A stretch of 8,209 nt of DNA from Lachnospiraceae bacterium (GTDB lineage Bacteria > Bacillota > Clostridia > Lachnospirales > Lachnospiraceae). This document shows, piece by piece, positions 1 to 7,766 of the stretch. Each line of letters begins with the position of its first letter. Within the stretch, counting starts at the first letter, position 1. The position numbers and the translations under genes are program-made. The notes beneath the pieces are model-generated. The model did not search any database. It had not been told where the DNA came from and was given only the letters and a program-made list of their open reading frames with translations. The DNA is taken from positions 1 through 8,209 of the forward strand of contig JAGCRJ010000119.1 in the NCBI GenBank assembly GCA_017964745.1. Reading direction: 5' to 3'.

Positions 1-1125
1 CTTGGATATAACCTTCTTGACGGTTGTCTTGAAGACTCTGGGATCTTCTCCGAATACTTCCTTGGCCTCTACATGACCGTAATCGGTCCTCAGGGTCTTG
101 GGCCATTCGGGCCAGGGATTGTTCGCCGCTCTTTCCACGGGGGGCTTGGGCATCATCTCAAGTGCGGTCACCGACTTGCATCCCATTCTGATAACGGTTC
201 CGATGCAGTCATTACCGGTATCACCGCCGCCCACTATTACGACATTCTTATCCTTGGCATCAAATTTAGCGGGAAGAGCTTCGATATCAAGAACGTTTCT
301 TGTTGCGGCCTTCAGGAAGTCAACCGCAAAGTAGATACCTTCGCAGCCTTCCATTCCTTCTGCATTAAGAGCCCTGGGCTGCTTTGCACCGCAGCAAAGG
401 ACCACCGCATCATATTCCTTCTTAAGAGCAGATACTTTGACCTTCTCGCCGACATTCACACCGGTCTTGAAGACTATGCCCATCTCTTCCATGAGCTTCT
501 GTCTTCTGGAAATGACACTCTTATCAAGTTTCATATTTGGTATGCCGTACATGAGAAGTCCGCCGATACGGTCATCTCTTTCATATACGGTCACTGCATG
601 TCCTCTTCTTCTGAGGGCATCCGCAGCAGCAAGTCCGGAGGGACCGCTTCCGATAACGGCAACCTTCTTACCGCTTTCCTTTATCGGGGCATCACCCTTC
701 ATCCATCCGTTCTTGTAACCTTCCTCGATAAGATAAAGTTCATTATCCCTGACAGTGACGGGATCGTCATACTGACCGCATATACATGCCTTCTCACAGA
801 GCGCGGGACAAACGCGTCCGGTGAACTCGGGGAATCTGTTGGTCTTGAGGAGTCTTGCGAGAGCATGTGAATCCTCACCCCTGTATATCGCATCATTCCA
901 CTCGGGAATGAGATTGTGGAGAGGGCATCCTACTACCATTCCGCTCAGGCTCATTGCCGACTGGCAGAAAGGAACACCGCAGTTCATGCATCTTGCACCC
1001 TGGCATCTTCTGACTTCCTCGGATGCGAAGGTATGGAATTCCTTGTATCCCTTTATTCTTTCCTTTGCGGGTATCTCGTTATTCTCTTTCCTGGCATATT
1101 CAAGAAATCCTGTCTGTTTTCCCAT
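1..1125 (-). CDS. gltD: Glutamate synthase small (beta) subunit, C-terminus cut off by the window edge
   Basis: This subunit oxidises NAD(P)H through FAD and passes electrons by iron-sulphur clusters to GltB, which makes glutamate from glutamine and 2-oxoglutarate in the cytoplasm. The first 375 residues are visible of roughly 490 usual for the family. Residues 41-54 carry clustered cysteines (CQGARCMNCGVPFC), followed by GCPLHNLIPEW near 66-76 and RVCPALCEKAC at 104-114; these cysteines are the likely 4Fe-4S ligands. The FAD-binding glycine motif VIGSGPSG is at 157-164, and the second nucleotide-binding motif VIVGGGDTGND at 296-306 suits NADPH. The ATG at 1125 lies 45 bases after the gltB stop with no terminator between them, so it is co-transcribed with gltB. 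An AGG about nine bases upstream is a modest ribosome site. NADPH rather than NADH preference is assumed from the family. Confidence 0.96.
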   Translation of the reverse strand, partial: MGKQTGFLEYARKENNEIPAKERIKGYKEFHTFASEEVRRCQGARCMNCGVPFCQSAMSLSGMVVGCPLHNLIPEWNDAIYRGEDSHALARLLKTNRFPEFTGRVCPALCEKACICGQYDDPVTVRDNELYLIEEGYKNGWMKGDAPIKESGKKVAVIGSGPSGLAAADALRRRGHAVTVYERDDRIGGLLMYGIPNMKLDKSVISRRQKLMEEMGIVFKTGVNVGEKVKVSALKKEYDAVVLCCGAKQPRALNAEGMEGCEGIYFAVDFLKAATRNVLDIEALPAKFDAKDKNVVIVGGGDTGNDCIGTVIRMGCKSVTALEMMPKPPVERAANNPWPEWPKTLRTDYGHVEAKEVFGEDPRVFKTTVKKVISK

Positions 1126-1170
1126 TGTCTTTACCTGTTTCCTATACTCGTTATCGTTTCGGATATGCAG

Positions 1171-4100
1171 TTATACCGCAGCATTTGTGAGTTCCCTGAA
1201 TGCTTCGAGTTCGGAAGCTTCCCTGGAGATTCCCTGCTCTTCGTACTTTCCGATGGTCCTTATCATCTTCTGATAATCCCTTGCGATGATCTTCTTGAAT
1301 CCGGGAAGTTCATTTTCGAAATTACCGAGTATTTCTTTTCCGAGTTCGGAATCCGTAGCTTTTACGTAATCCTCAAGGATATCCTTCAATTCTTCGATGT
1401 CGTACTTCTCGGTCACTTCCTCGAGTTCGACCATATCCTTGTTGATCTTGCGGTACAGGCTGTGATCCCTGTCGAGCACATATGCGATACCGCCGCTCAT
1501 ACCTGCTGCAAAGTTCTTGCCGGTTGGTCCGAGTATTACGGCTCTTCCTCCGGTCATATACTCAAGACCGTGATCGCCGCAGCCTTCGGCAACCGCTACC
1601 GCGCCGGAATTTCTTACGCAGAATCTTTCACCGGCAACACCGCAGATATATGCCTTACCTGAGGTTGCACCGTAGAGCGCCACATTACCTACGATAATGT
1701 TCTCCGACGCTTTGAAGGGACTCTTTTCGGGAGGAGTAAGTACAAGCTTTCCGCCCGAAAGACCTTTGCCGAATCCGTCATTGGCATCGCCTTTCAGCGT
1801 AATGGTAAGTCCGTGGGGGATGAATGCTCCGAATGACTGTCCGCCGCCGCCTTCGCAGTTTACATGGAATCTGTCTTCGGAAAGCTTTCCGCAATCCTCG
1901 CCGTACTTTCTTACTATCTCCGATCCGAGTATCGTTCCGAATGTTCTGTCCGTAGAGCTTACCTTAAGGGAAATGGATGAGGTCTTTTCCTTGGACTTGA
2001 CCGATTTTTCGAACCAGGGAAGAAGCTTCTTTTCATCGAGAGTCTTCTCAAGTTCGAAATCAAAGCTCTGCTTCGGATCAAATCTGTTTTCTTTTTCACC
2101 TGCAAATCCTTCGGTCAGGATCCTGTCGAAGCTGATCGTACCGGCATGGGGCTGACCGAATTTATCGCGCTTTCTCAGGCAGTCAGTACGTCCGATCATC
2201 TCATCGACACTTGTGAATCCGAGCTGTGCCATGATCTCACGAAGCTGCATTGCAACGAAGGTCATAAAGTTCATGAGGTGTTCGGGCTTGCCTGCGAATC
2301 TCTTTCTGAGAAGCTCGTTCTGTGTGGCGATACCTACGGGGCAGGTATCCTTCGAACATACTCTCATCATCATGCATCCGAGTGATACGAGCGGAGCGGT
2401 TGCAAATCCGAATTCCTCAGCTCCGAGGAATGCTGCGATCGCAACATCGCGTCCTGTCATAAGTTTTCCGTCCGTTTCGATCCTTACTCTGGATCTCAGG
2501 CCGCTTTCGATGAGAGCCTGATGTGTCTCGGCAACACCGAGTTCCCAGGGAAGACCTGCGGAGTGTACCGAACTGTAAGGCGCAGCACCGGTTCCTCCGT
2601 CGTAACCGGAGATAAGCACAACCTGTGCTCCGGCCTTGGCAACACCGCTTGCGATGGTTCCTACGCCTGCTTCGGAAACAAGCTTGACGGATATTCTTGC
2701 GTCTCTGTTTGCATTCTTGAGATCGTATATAAGCTGCGCCAGATCCTCGATCGAATAGATATCATGATGAGGAGGCGGGGAGATAAGCTGTACGCCCGGA
2801 GTCGAGCATCTTGTCTTTGCAACCCAGGGATATACTTTCTTCGCGGGAAGGTTTCCGCCTTCACCGGGCTTAGCACCCTGTGCCATCTTTATCTGGATCT
2901 CTTTTGCGGAAAGAAGGTATTCCTCCGTAACGCCGAAACGTCCGGATGCAACCTGCTTGACCGCACTGTTTTTCTCCGTTCCGAATCTGTCGGATGCTTC
3001 GCCGCCCTCACCGGTATTGGAACGTCCGCCGAGTCTGTTCATGGCGATCGCGATGGTCTCATGGGCTTCTCTCGAAAGTGAACCGTAGCTCATTGCGCCT
3101 ACCTGGAATCTCTTTACGATCTCGGATACGGGTTCGACCTTATCTATCGGTATGGGCTTTCCGGCGGGAACAAATTCAAGAAGTCCCCTGAGTGTATGAG
3201 GATGAGCCGAATCATCGACAAGCGCGCTGTACTCCTTGAACTTTTCAAAATCCCCTGTCCTGACTGCCTGCTGGAGAAGAACTATGGTCTTGGGACTGTA
3301 GAGGTGGTCTTCCTTGCCTTCACCGCTTCTTAAATTATGGAAGCCGGTGCTGTCGAGAACGGGATCGATGGGAAGACCCATGGGATCGAATGCCCTGTCA
3401 TGTCTGTATGCGATGCCCTCTTCGAGTTCCTTTACACCGATTCCTCCGACCCTGCTGGATACGCCGGTGAAGTACTTTTCTATGACTTCATCGGAAAGAC
3501 CGATTGCTTCGAATATTCTTGCGGACTGATATGACTGAATGGTGGATATACCCATCTTGGCTGCAATCTTGACAACACCGGAAAGAAGAGCTTTGTCAAA
3601 ATCGTCTATTGCGGTGTGAAGATCCTTATCAAGAAGTCCGAGCGAAATGAGTTCACCGATGCATTCATGTGCAAGATAAGGATTTACCGCGCGTGCACCG
3701 AAACCGAGGATGCATGCGGTCTGATGTACATCCCTTACTTCAGCGGTCTCGAGGATAAGTGATACCGCGGTTCTCTTTTTGGTGTGGACAAGATGCTGCT
3801 CAACCGCAGAGACTGCAAGGAGTGCGGGGATGGGTACATGGTTCTCGTCAACACCCCTGTCGGAAAGGATGATGATATTGGCTCCGCCCGATACGGCACG
3901 GTCAACTGACAGATAGAGCTGCTCAACCGCACGTGAGAGAGAGGTGTGCTTATAATAAAGAAGAGAAACAGTTTCGGTCTTGAATCCTTTATGCTTCATC
4001 GAACGGATCTTCATCAGATCCACGCCGGTAAGGATCGGGTTATTAACCTCGAGCACCGTGCAGTTCTCACTCTTTTCACTTAAGAGATCACCGTCGGATC

Positions 4101-5700
4101 CGATGTATACGGTCGTGTCGGTTACGATCTTCTCACGGAGCGAATCGATGGGAGGATTGGTAACCTGCGCAAACTGCTGCTTGAAGAAACCGTAGAGCAG
4201 CGGATGATTTTCAGATAGGGATGCAAGAGGAACGTCATGACCCATCGATACGGTAGGCTCCGCACCGTTTGTTGCAGCCTCAAGGATATAGGTCTTGACC
4301 TCTTCATAGCTGTATCCGAATACCTTGTAAAGTCTGTCACGCTCTTCCTGAGTGTGTGAAGGCACCTGATGATTGGGGATGACAAGATCCTTTAAGTGGA
4401 TCAGATGCGCATCAAGCCATTCACCGTAAGGATTTGACGAAGCATAGAATTCCTTGCACTCATCATCGGAGATGATCCTCTTTTTCTTTGTGTCTACAAG
4501 AAGCATTCTTCCGGGAGTGAGTCTTGATTTCTTGATGATATGCTCGGGTGCGATATCAAGTACTCCTACTTCCGATGAAAGGATGAGGCGATTGTCGTCG
4601 GTAATATAATATCTGGAAGGTCTGAGGCCGTTACGGTCGAGAGTTGCGCCGAATAGCTCGCCGTCCGTGAAAAGGATGGCGGCGGGGCCGTCCCAGGGTT
4701 CCATCATGGTTGCATAATAATGGTAGAAATCCTTCTTGGATTCACTCATGAAACGGTTGTGCTTCCAGGGTTCGGGAATGAGTGCCATCATTGCGAGAGG
4801 AAGGTCCATTCCGTTCATGTAAAGGAATTCGAGTGTGTTGTCGAGCATTGCGGAATCGGATCCGCTTGCGGAGATAACAGGATAGATCTTGCTCGCATCC
4901 TCTTCGAGAAGCTTTGAATGCATCGTCTCTTCACGTGCGAGCATCCTGTCGGAGTTTCCCCTGATGGTATTGATCTCACCGTTATGTGCGATGAATCTGT
5001 AAGGATGTGCTCTTTCCCAGCTGGGAAGAGTGTTGGTGGAGAATCTGGAGTGGACAAGTGCCACTGCAGAGAGATAATCCCTGCTCTGAAGATCGTCGTA
5101 GAATCTTCTGAGCTGGCCTACAAGAAACATTCCCTTGTAAACGATGGTACGTGATGAAAGTGAACAGATATATGTATCATCGGAAGACTGCTCGAATTCT
5201 CTTCTTACAACATAAAGTCTTCTGTCAAAATCGATTCCCTTTTCGATCTGAGCCGGCTTTTTAAGGAAGCACTGCCAGATAGAGGGCTGACAGTCGAGTG
5301 CTCTCTTTCCGAGGATCTCGGGATGAATGGGAACCTCTCTCCAGCCGAGTGTATCTATTCCTTCTTTTCCCGCAATGACTTCAAAGAGTCTCTTTGCAAA
5401 TGTTCTCTTAAGCTCATCCTGGGGGAGGAAGAACATACCGATACCGTACTCACCTGCGGAACCGATCTTGATCCCGATCTTCTTACATGCGGCAGAAAAG
5501 AAAGGATGGGAAATCTGCAGCAGGATTCCTACACCGTCTCCTACCTTGCCGCTTGCATCCTTACCTGCTCTGTGCTCGAGCTTTTCAACTATGGTGAGCG
5601 CGTCATCCATTACGGAATACTCGGGAACGCCGTCAATCTTGACGACCGCACCTATACCGCACGCATCATGTTCTCTGTCGTATGAAAGATTATTGTCCAT
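1171..5700 (-). CDS. gltB: Glutamate synthase large (alpha) subunit
   Basis: It catalyses the glutamine amidotransferase and 2-oxoglutarate amination half-reactions of GOGAT, using electrons supplied by GltD. Its 1509 residues match the usual family length. The class II glutaminase domain starts at Cys14 (HDACGIG), so a 13-residue propeptide must be removed to expose the catalytic cysteine; HSRFSTNT (217-224) and HNGEINT (239-245) belong to the same domain, which runs to about 430. A central linking domain covers about 460-740. The FMN-binding synthase domain covers about 840-1200, with GAMSYGSLSREAH (868-880) and AQGAKPGEGG (940-949). Cys1109, Cys1115 and Cys1120 in a Cx5Cx4C pattern are the 3Fe-4S ligands. 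The glycine-rich GXGXG helix domain fills about 1255-1440. The ATG at 5700 is chosen because AAGGGG lies seven bases upstream. Expression is probably set by the leader terminator at 5732-5770. No frameshift or missing key residue was seen. Confidence 0.98.
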   Translation of the reverse strand: MDNNLSYDREHDACGIGAVVKIDGVPEYSVMDDALTIVEKLEHRAGKDASGKVGDGVGILLQISHPFFSAACKKIGIKIGSAGEYGIGMFFLPQDELKRTFAKRLFEVIAGKEGIDTLGWREVPIHPEILGKRALDCQPSIWQCFLKKPAQIEKGIDFDRRLYVVRREFEQSSDDTYICSLSSRTIVYKGMFLVGQLRRFYDDLQSRDYLSAVALVHSRFSTNTLPSWERAHPYRFIAHNGEINTIRGNSDRMLAREETMHSKLLEEDASKIYPVISASGSDSAMLDNTLEFLYMNGMDLPLAMMALIPEPWKHNRFMSESKKDFYHYYATMMEPWDGPAAILFTDGELFGATLDRNGLRPSRYYITDDNRLILSSEVGVLDIAPEHIIKKSRLTPGRMLLVDTKKKRIISDDECKEFYASSNPYGEWLDAHLIHLKDLVIPNHQVPSHTQEERDRLYKVFGYSYEEVKTYILEAATNGAEPTVSMGHDVPLASLSENHPLLYGFFKQQFAQVTNPPIDSLREKIVTDTTVYIGSDGDLLSEKSENCTVLEVNNPILTGVDLMKIRSMKHKGFKTETVSLLYYKHTSLSRAVEQLYLSVDRAVSGGANIIILSDRGVDENHVPIPALLAVSAVEQHLVHTKKRTAVSLILETAEVRDVHQTACILGFGARAVNPYLAHECIGELISLGLLDKDLHTAIDDFDKALLSGVVKIAAKMGISTIQSYQSARIFEAIGLSDEVIEKYFTGVSSRVGGIGVKELEEGIAYRHDRAFDPMGLPIDPVLDSTGFHNLRSGEGKEDHLYSPKTIVLLQQAVRTGDFEKFKEYSALVDDSAHPHTLRGLLEFVPAGKPIPIDKVEPVSEIVKRFQVGAMSYGSLSREAHETIAIAMNRLGGRSNTGEGGEASDRFGTEKNSAVKQVASGRFGVTEEYLLSAKEIQIKMAQGAKPGEGGNLPAKKVYPWVAKTRCSTPGVQLISPPPHHDIYSIEDLAQLIYDLKNANRDARISVKLVSEAGVGTIASGVAKAGAQVVLISGYDGGTGAAPYSSVHSAGLPWELGVAETHQALIESGLRSRVRIETDGKLMTGRDVAIAAFLGAEEFGFATAPLVSLGCMMMRVCSKDTCPVGIATQNELLRKRFAGKPEHLMNFMTFVAMQLREIMAQLGFTSVDEMIGRTDCLRKRDKFGQPHAGTISFDRILTEGFAGEKENRFDPKQSFDFELEKTLDEKKLLPWFEKSVKSKEKTSSISLKVSSTDRTFGTILGSEIVRKYGEDCGKLSEDRFHVNCEGGGGQSFGAFIPHGLTITLKGDANDGFGKGLSGGKLVLTPPEKSPFKASENIIVGNVALYGATSGKAYICGVAGERFCVRNSGAVAVAEGCGDHGLEYMTGGRAVILGPTGKNFAAGMSGGIAYVLDRDHSLYRKINKDMVELEEVTEKYDIEELKDILEDYVKATDSELGKEILGNFENELPGFKKIIARDYQKMIRTIGKYEEQGISREASELEAFRELTNAAV

Positions 5701-5707
5701 ATCATTG

Positions 5708-5713
5708 CCCCTT
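5708..5713 (-). promoter_or_regulatory. Ribosome binding site of gltB
   Basis: AAGGGG ends seven bases before the ATG at 5700. It decides between that ATG and another one five bases upstream in a different frame (ATGATATGG), which would lack proper spacing. Confidence 0.8.
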
Positions 5714-5731
5714 CAGATCTGAAATAAAAAG

Positions 5732-5770
5732 AAAAAAGCGCCTCTGGTGCCATATCGACACCAGAGACGC
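5732..5770 (-). terminator. Intrinsic terminator in the gltB leader (conditional attenuator)
   Basis: A stem of up to 14 pairs (5' arm GCGUCUCUGGUGUC, 3' arm GGCACCAGAGGCGC, two G-U pairs) closes a five-base GAUAU loop and is followed by six U residues, a C and five more U. It ends about 30 bases before the gltB start codon and begins only about a dozen bases after the predicted transcription start, so it would stop nearly all gltB transcription unless prevented. Its 5' arm overlaps the hexaloop hairpin at 5763-5780, making the two mutually exclusive. No other clear terminator follows amt, so it may also end transcripts arriving from amt. Confidence 0.88.
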
Positions 5771-5780
5771 CATTGCCTCT
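5763..5780 (-). promoter_or_regulatory. ANTAR-type hexaloop antiterminator hairpin before gltB
   Basis: The RNA can fold AGAGGC, loop AAUGGC, GUCUCU: six pairs including one G-U, closed by C-G. The loop has A at position 1 and G at position 4, the pattern recognised by ANTAR-domain antitermination proteins such as EutV and NasR. Its 3' strand and half its loop are the 5' arm of the terminator at 5732-5770, so stabilising it would abolish termination. The same loop pattern recurs twice before amt. The match to ANTAR targets is inferred from sequence and fold; no ANTAR protein gene is in the window. Confidence 0.68.
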
Positions 5781-5811
5781 TGCAGAATAAAATAATCTTT
5801 TTATCCTGCAA
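5780..5811 (-). repeat. Inverted repeat overlapping the gltB promoter
   Basis: Two 13-base arms, TTGCAGGATAAAA and TTTTATTCTGCAA, pair at 12 positions plus one G-T (G-U if transcribed), around a six-base AGATTA centre. It runs from immediately after the -35 box through the -10 box to the start of the leader RNA. It may be a protein binding site. If transcription begins further upstream it would instead be a first RNA hairpin with a six-base loop. Confidence 0.6.
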
Positions 5812-5817
5812 TGTCAA
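5789..5817 (-). promoter_or_regulatory. Sigma-A type promoter of gltBD
   Basis: A perfect TTGACA -35 box (5812-5817) is separated by 17 bases from TATTTT (5789-5794). Transcription should start near 5782, just before the hexaloop hairpin. The spacer and -10 box lie within an inverted repeat (5780-5811), which could be an operator. Confidence 0.72.
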
Positions 5818-5870
5818 GAAAAATTTTTATCGGACAGTTTACATTTCTATATATTTAATTTTGTAATTTG

Positions 5871-7631
5871 TTACTCGACATCCTGAAGTGCCGCGTAATC
5901 TTCTTCACCGGTCCTGATCTTCACAACCCTGCTGACAGGATATACGAAGATCTTACCGTCGCCGATCTTGCCGGTGTAAAGAGTCTTCTTGGCAGTTTCG
6001 ATAACTGCGTCGACAGGGATCTTGCTGACAACAACTTCAAGCTTGATCTTGGGAAGGAGTGTCATATCCATCTCAACTCCTCTGTACATCTCGCCGGCGC
6101 CCTTCTGGATACCGCATCCGGTAACCTGTGTAACAGTGATACCGGTAACACCGAGATCATTGAGTGCACGCTTGATATTGTCGTATCTGGAAAGCTTGGT
6201 GATGATGACAACCTTGTGCATTCCGGTATCCTGAACAACACCTGCAGCTTTCATTTCCTTGGTTGTATCGACAACCTGTACGGATGCCTTCTTCTGAGCT
6301 TCGCTTGCCTTATCATAATCAGCGGTACCGAGACTGGTGTTCTCGTTCTCGCTCATCATTGCACCTGAAAGGTCAACAATACTGAAGCCTGAATAAGCTG
6401 ATGCAAGACCGTGCTCGGTGATATCGAGACCTTCGATCTCCTCTTCTTCCGAAACACGGAGTCCGAAGATTGCCTTGATGATAGAGAATACTACAAGCAT
6501 TCCGACTGCTGCCCATGCTGCAACGGTTACGAATCCGAGAAGCTGTATTCCGAGAAGTTCAAATCCGCCGCCGTAGAAAAGTCCGGTAAGCTCACTGTCG
6601 GGAGCATCGGGAGTAGCAAAGAGACCTACTGCGATGGTACCCCAGATACCGTTCATCATATGAACCGCAACTGCACCGACGGGATCGTCGATATGAAGCT
6701 TATAATCAAGAAGCCATACACCGAAGCAGACAAGAAGTCCGGCAACGGCACCGATGATGATAGCGCCGAATGCATCGGTTACATCACAGGGAGCTGTGAT
6801 CGCTACAAGACCTGCAAGTGAAGCGTTCATACACATTGAAACATCGGGCTTGCCATATTTGATCCATGTAAAGATCATACATACTACGGTCGCAATTGAA
6901 GGAGCGATCGTTGTGGTTACGAATACGGATGCGAGCTGTTCTACAGAAGTACAAGCCGCACCGTTGAATCCGTACCAGCCGAGCCAGAGAATAAATACAC
7001 CGAGTGCACCTACAACAATGTTATGTCCGGGGAATGCATTAACTTTTGTGATATTGCCCTTTTCGTCCTTTTCGAACTTACCGATACGGGGTCCGACCAT
7101 TTTCGCACCGACAAGTGCTGCGATACCGCCTACCATATGGATCGCACAGGATCCTGCGAAATCATGGAAACCGAGCTGAGCGAGCCAGCCGCCGCCCCAG
7201 ATCCAGTGTGCCTCGATGGGATAGATGAGTGCGGAGATGACTGCGGAGTATACACAGTAGCTGAGGAACTTGGTACGCTCTGCCATAGCACCGGATACTA
7301 TGGTTGCTGTCGTTGCACAGAACACAAGGTTGAATATGAAATTCGACCAGTCAAAGCTTTCGTAAGCAGTGAAGATATCGAATCCGGGTTTTCCGATAAA
7401 TCCCATTACATCTTCGCCAAGAAGAAGACTGAAACCTATAAGGATAAATACACAGCATCCTATACAGAAATCCATCAGGTTCTTCATCAGGATATTACCG
7501 GCGTTCTTGGCCCTCGTAAATCCGGTCTCCACCATTGCAAATCCCGCCTGCATCCAAAATACAAGTGCGGCGCCGATCAGAAACCATACGCCAAACAGTT
7601 TTCCGTCGACAATACTTAAAATCTCTTCCAT
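5871..7631 (-). CDS. amtB: Ammonium transporter with fused C-terminal P-II (GlnK-like) domain
   Basis: Residues 1-390 form an Amt/Rh-type ammonium channel with about eleven membrane segments. Recognisable parts are MVETGFTRAKNAGNILMKN (33-51), the FHDFAGSCAIH segment with Asp157 and pore His165, and VGAVAVHMMNG with the second pore histidine, His324. The conserved cytoplasmic tail follows (GLDITEHG, 401-408), then a polar linker to about 470. Residues 471-586 are a complete P-II protein: T-loop at about 507-526 with Gln509 and Lys528 retained, ATP-binding TGKIGDGKIF (553-562) and KIRTGEED (571-578). P-II proteins sense ATP/ADP and 2-oxoglutarate and block Amt pores, so this is probably a self-gating channel. 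The position equivalent to the uridylylated Tyr51 of E. coli GlnB is Met521. AGGAGGAGG lies eight bases before the ATG. Such fusions are known but uncommon; the normal Amt partner is a separate GlnK gene. Confidence 0.96.
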   Translation of the reverse strand: MEEILSIVDGKLFGVWFLIGAALVFWMQAGFAMVETGFTRAKNAGNILMKNLMDFCIGCCVFILIGFSLLLGEDVMGFIGKPGFDIFTAYESFDWSNFIFNLVFCATTATIVSGAMAERTKFLSYCVYSAVISALIYPIEAHWIWGGGWLAQLGFHDFAGSCAIHMVGGIAALVGAKMVGPRIGKFEKDEKGNITKVNAFPGHNIVVGALGVFILWLGWYGFNGAACTSVEQLASVFVTTTIAPSIATVVCMIFTWIKYGKPDVSMCMNASLAGLVAITAPCDVTDAFGAIIIGAVAGLLVCFGVWLLDYKLHIDDPVGAVAVHMMNGIWGTIAVGLFATPDAPDSELTGLFYGGGFELLGIQLLGFVTVAAWAAVGMLVVFSIIKAIFGLRVSEEEEIEGLDITEHGLASAYSGFSIVDLSGAMMSENENTSLGTADYDKASEAQKKASVQVVDTTKEMKAAGVVQDTGMHKVVIITKLSRYDNIKRALNDLGVTGITVTQVTGCGIQKGAGEMYRGVEMDMTLLPKIKLEVVVSKIPVDAVIETAKKTLYTGKIGDGKIFVYPVSRVVKIRTGEEDYAALQDVE

Positions 7632-7639
7632 AATGTTTT

Positions 7640-7648
7640 CCTCCTCCT
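7640..7648 (-). promoter_or_regulatory. Strong ribosome binding site of amtB
   Basis: AGGAGGAGG lies eight bases before the ATG at 7631. It fixes the start codon and predicts high translation once the upstream terminators are passed. Confidence 0.9.
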
Positions 7649-7666
7649 GGATTTTGGAGCATCCCG

Positions 7667-7713
7667 AAAATTAAAAGGCGCTTCTAACTTCCGGTAAAGT
7701 TAAAAGCGCCTTT
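7667..7713 (-). terminator. Second terminator in the amtB leader
   Basis: A 14-pair stem (GGCGCUUUUAACUU with AAGUUAGAAGCGCC, one G-U pair) closes the loop UACCGG; three flanking A residues can pair with the first U residues. The downstream tract UUUUAAUUUU is interrupted, so it may be weaker than the first terminator. It lies between the first terminator and the amtB ribosome site, and its 5' arm overlaps the hexaloop hairpin at 7699-7722. Confidence 0.82.
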
Positions 7714-7722
7714 GCTTTAAAC
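7699..7722 (-). promoter_or_regulatory. ANTAR-type hexaloop antiterminator hairpin 2 before amtB
   Basis: The core AAAGC, loop AAAGGC, GCUUU has five pairs. Beyond a single U-U mismatch, GUU pairs with AAC, giving eight pairs in all. The loop has A at 1 and G at 4, and the closing pair is C-G, as in the other two copies. The loop's GGC and the 3' strand are also the 5' arm of the second terminator, so only one of the two structures can form. Confidence 0.66.
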
Positions 7723-7729
7723 AGGATAT

Positions 7730-7766
7730 AAAAAAATGGAGTCCCGGAAAATCTATCCGGAACTCC
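7730..7766 (-). terminator. First terminator in the amtB leader
   Basis: An 11-pair stem (GGAGUUCCGGA with UCCGGGACUCC, one G-U pair) closes a seven-base UAGAUUU loop and is followed, after one A, by seven U residues. It starts about 15 bases after the predicted transcription start, more than 90 bases before the amtB ATG. Its 5' arm overlaps the hexaloop hairpin at 7759-7774. It is a strong intrinsic terminator by inspection. Confidence 0.88.

Noticed and set aside
73..870. Long plus-strand open frame (265 codons)
   Set aside because: It lies wholly antisense to gltD, whose protein is clearly recognisable. The translated product shows no family motif.
916..1662. Plus-strand frame of 248 codons across the gltB/gltD junction
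   Set aside because: It is opposite two well-conserved genes, lacks a ribosome site and resembles no known protein. It is a codon-bias shadow.
5700..5870. Glutamine riboswitch or T-box before gltB
   Set aside because: The transcribed leader is about 80 bases and taken up by the terminator. None of the conserved T-box or glutamine-aptamer motifs is present.
7643..7660. CUCC pairing with GGAG of the amtB ribosome site as a translation switch
   Set aside because: Only four pairs with an eight-base loop; likely too weak beside the strong AGGAGGAGG.
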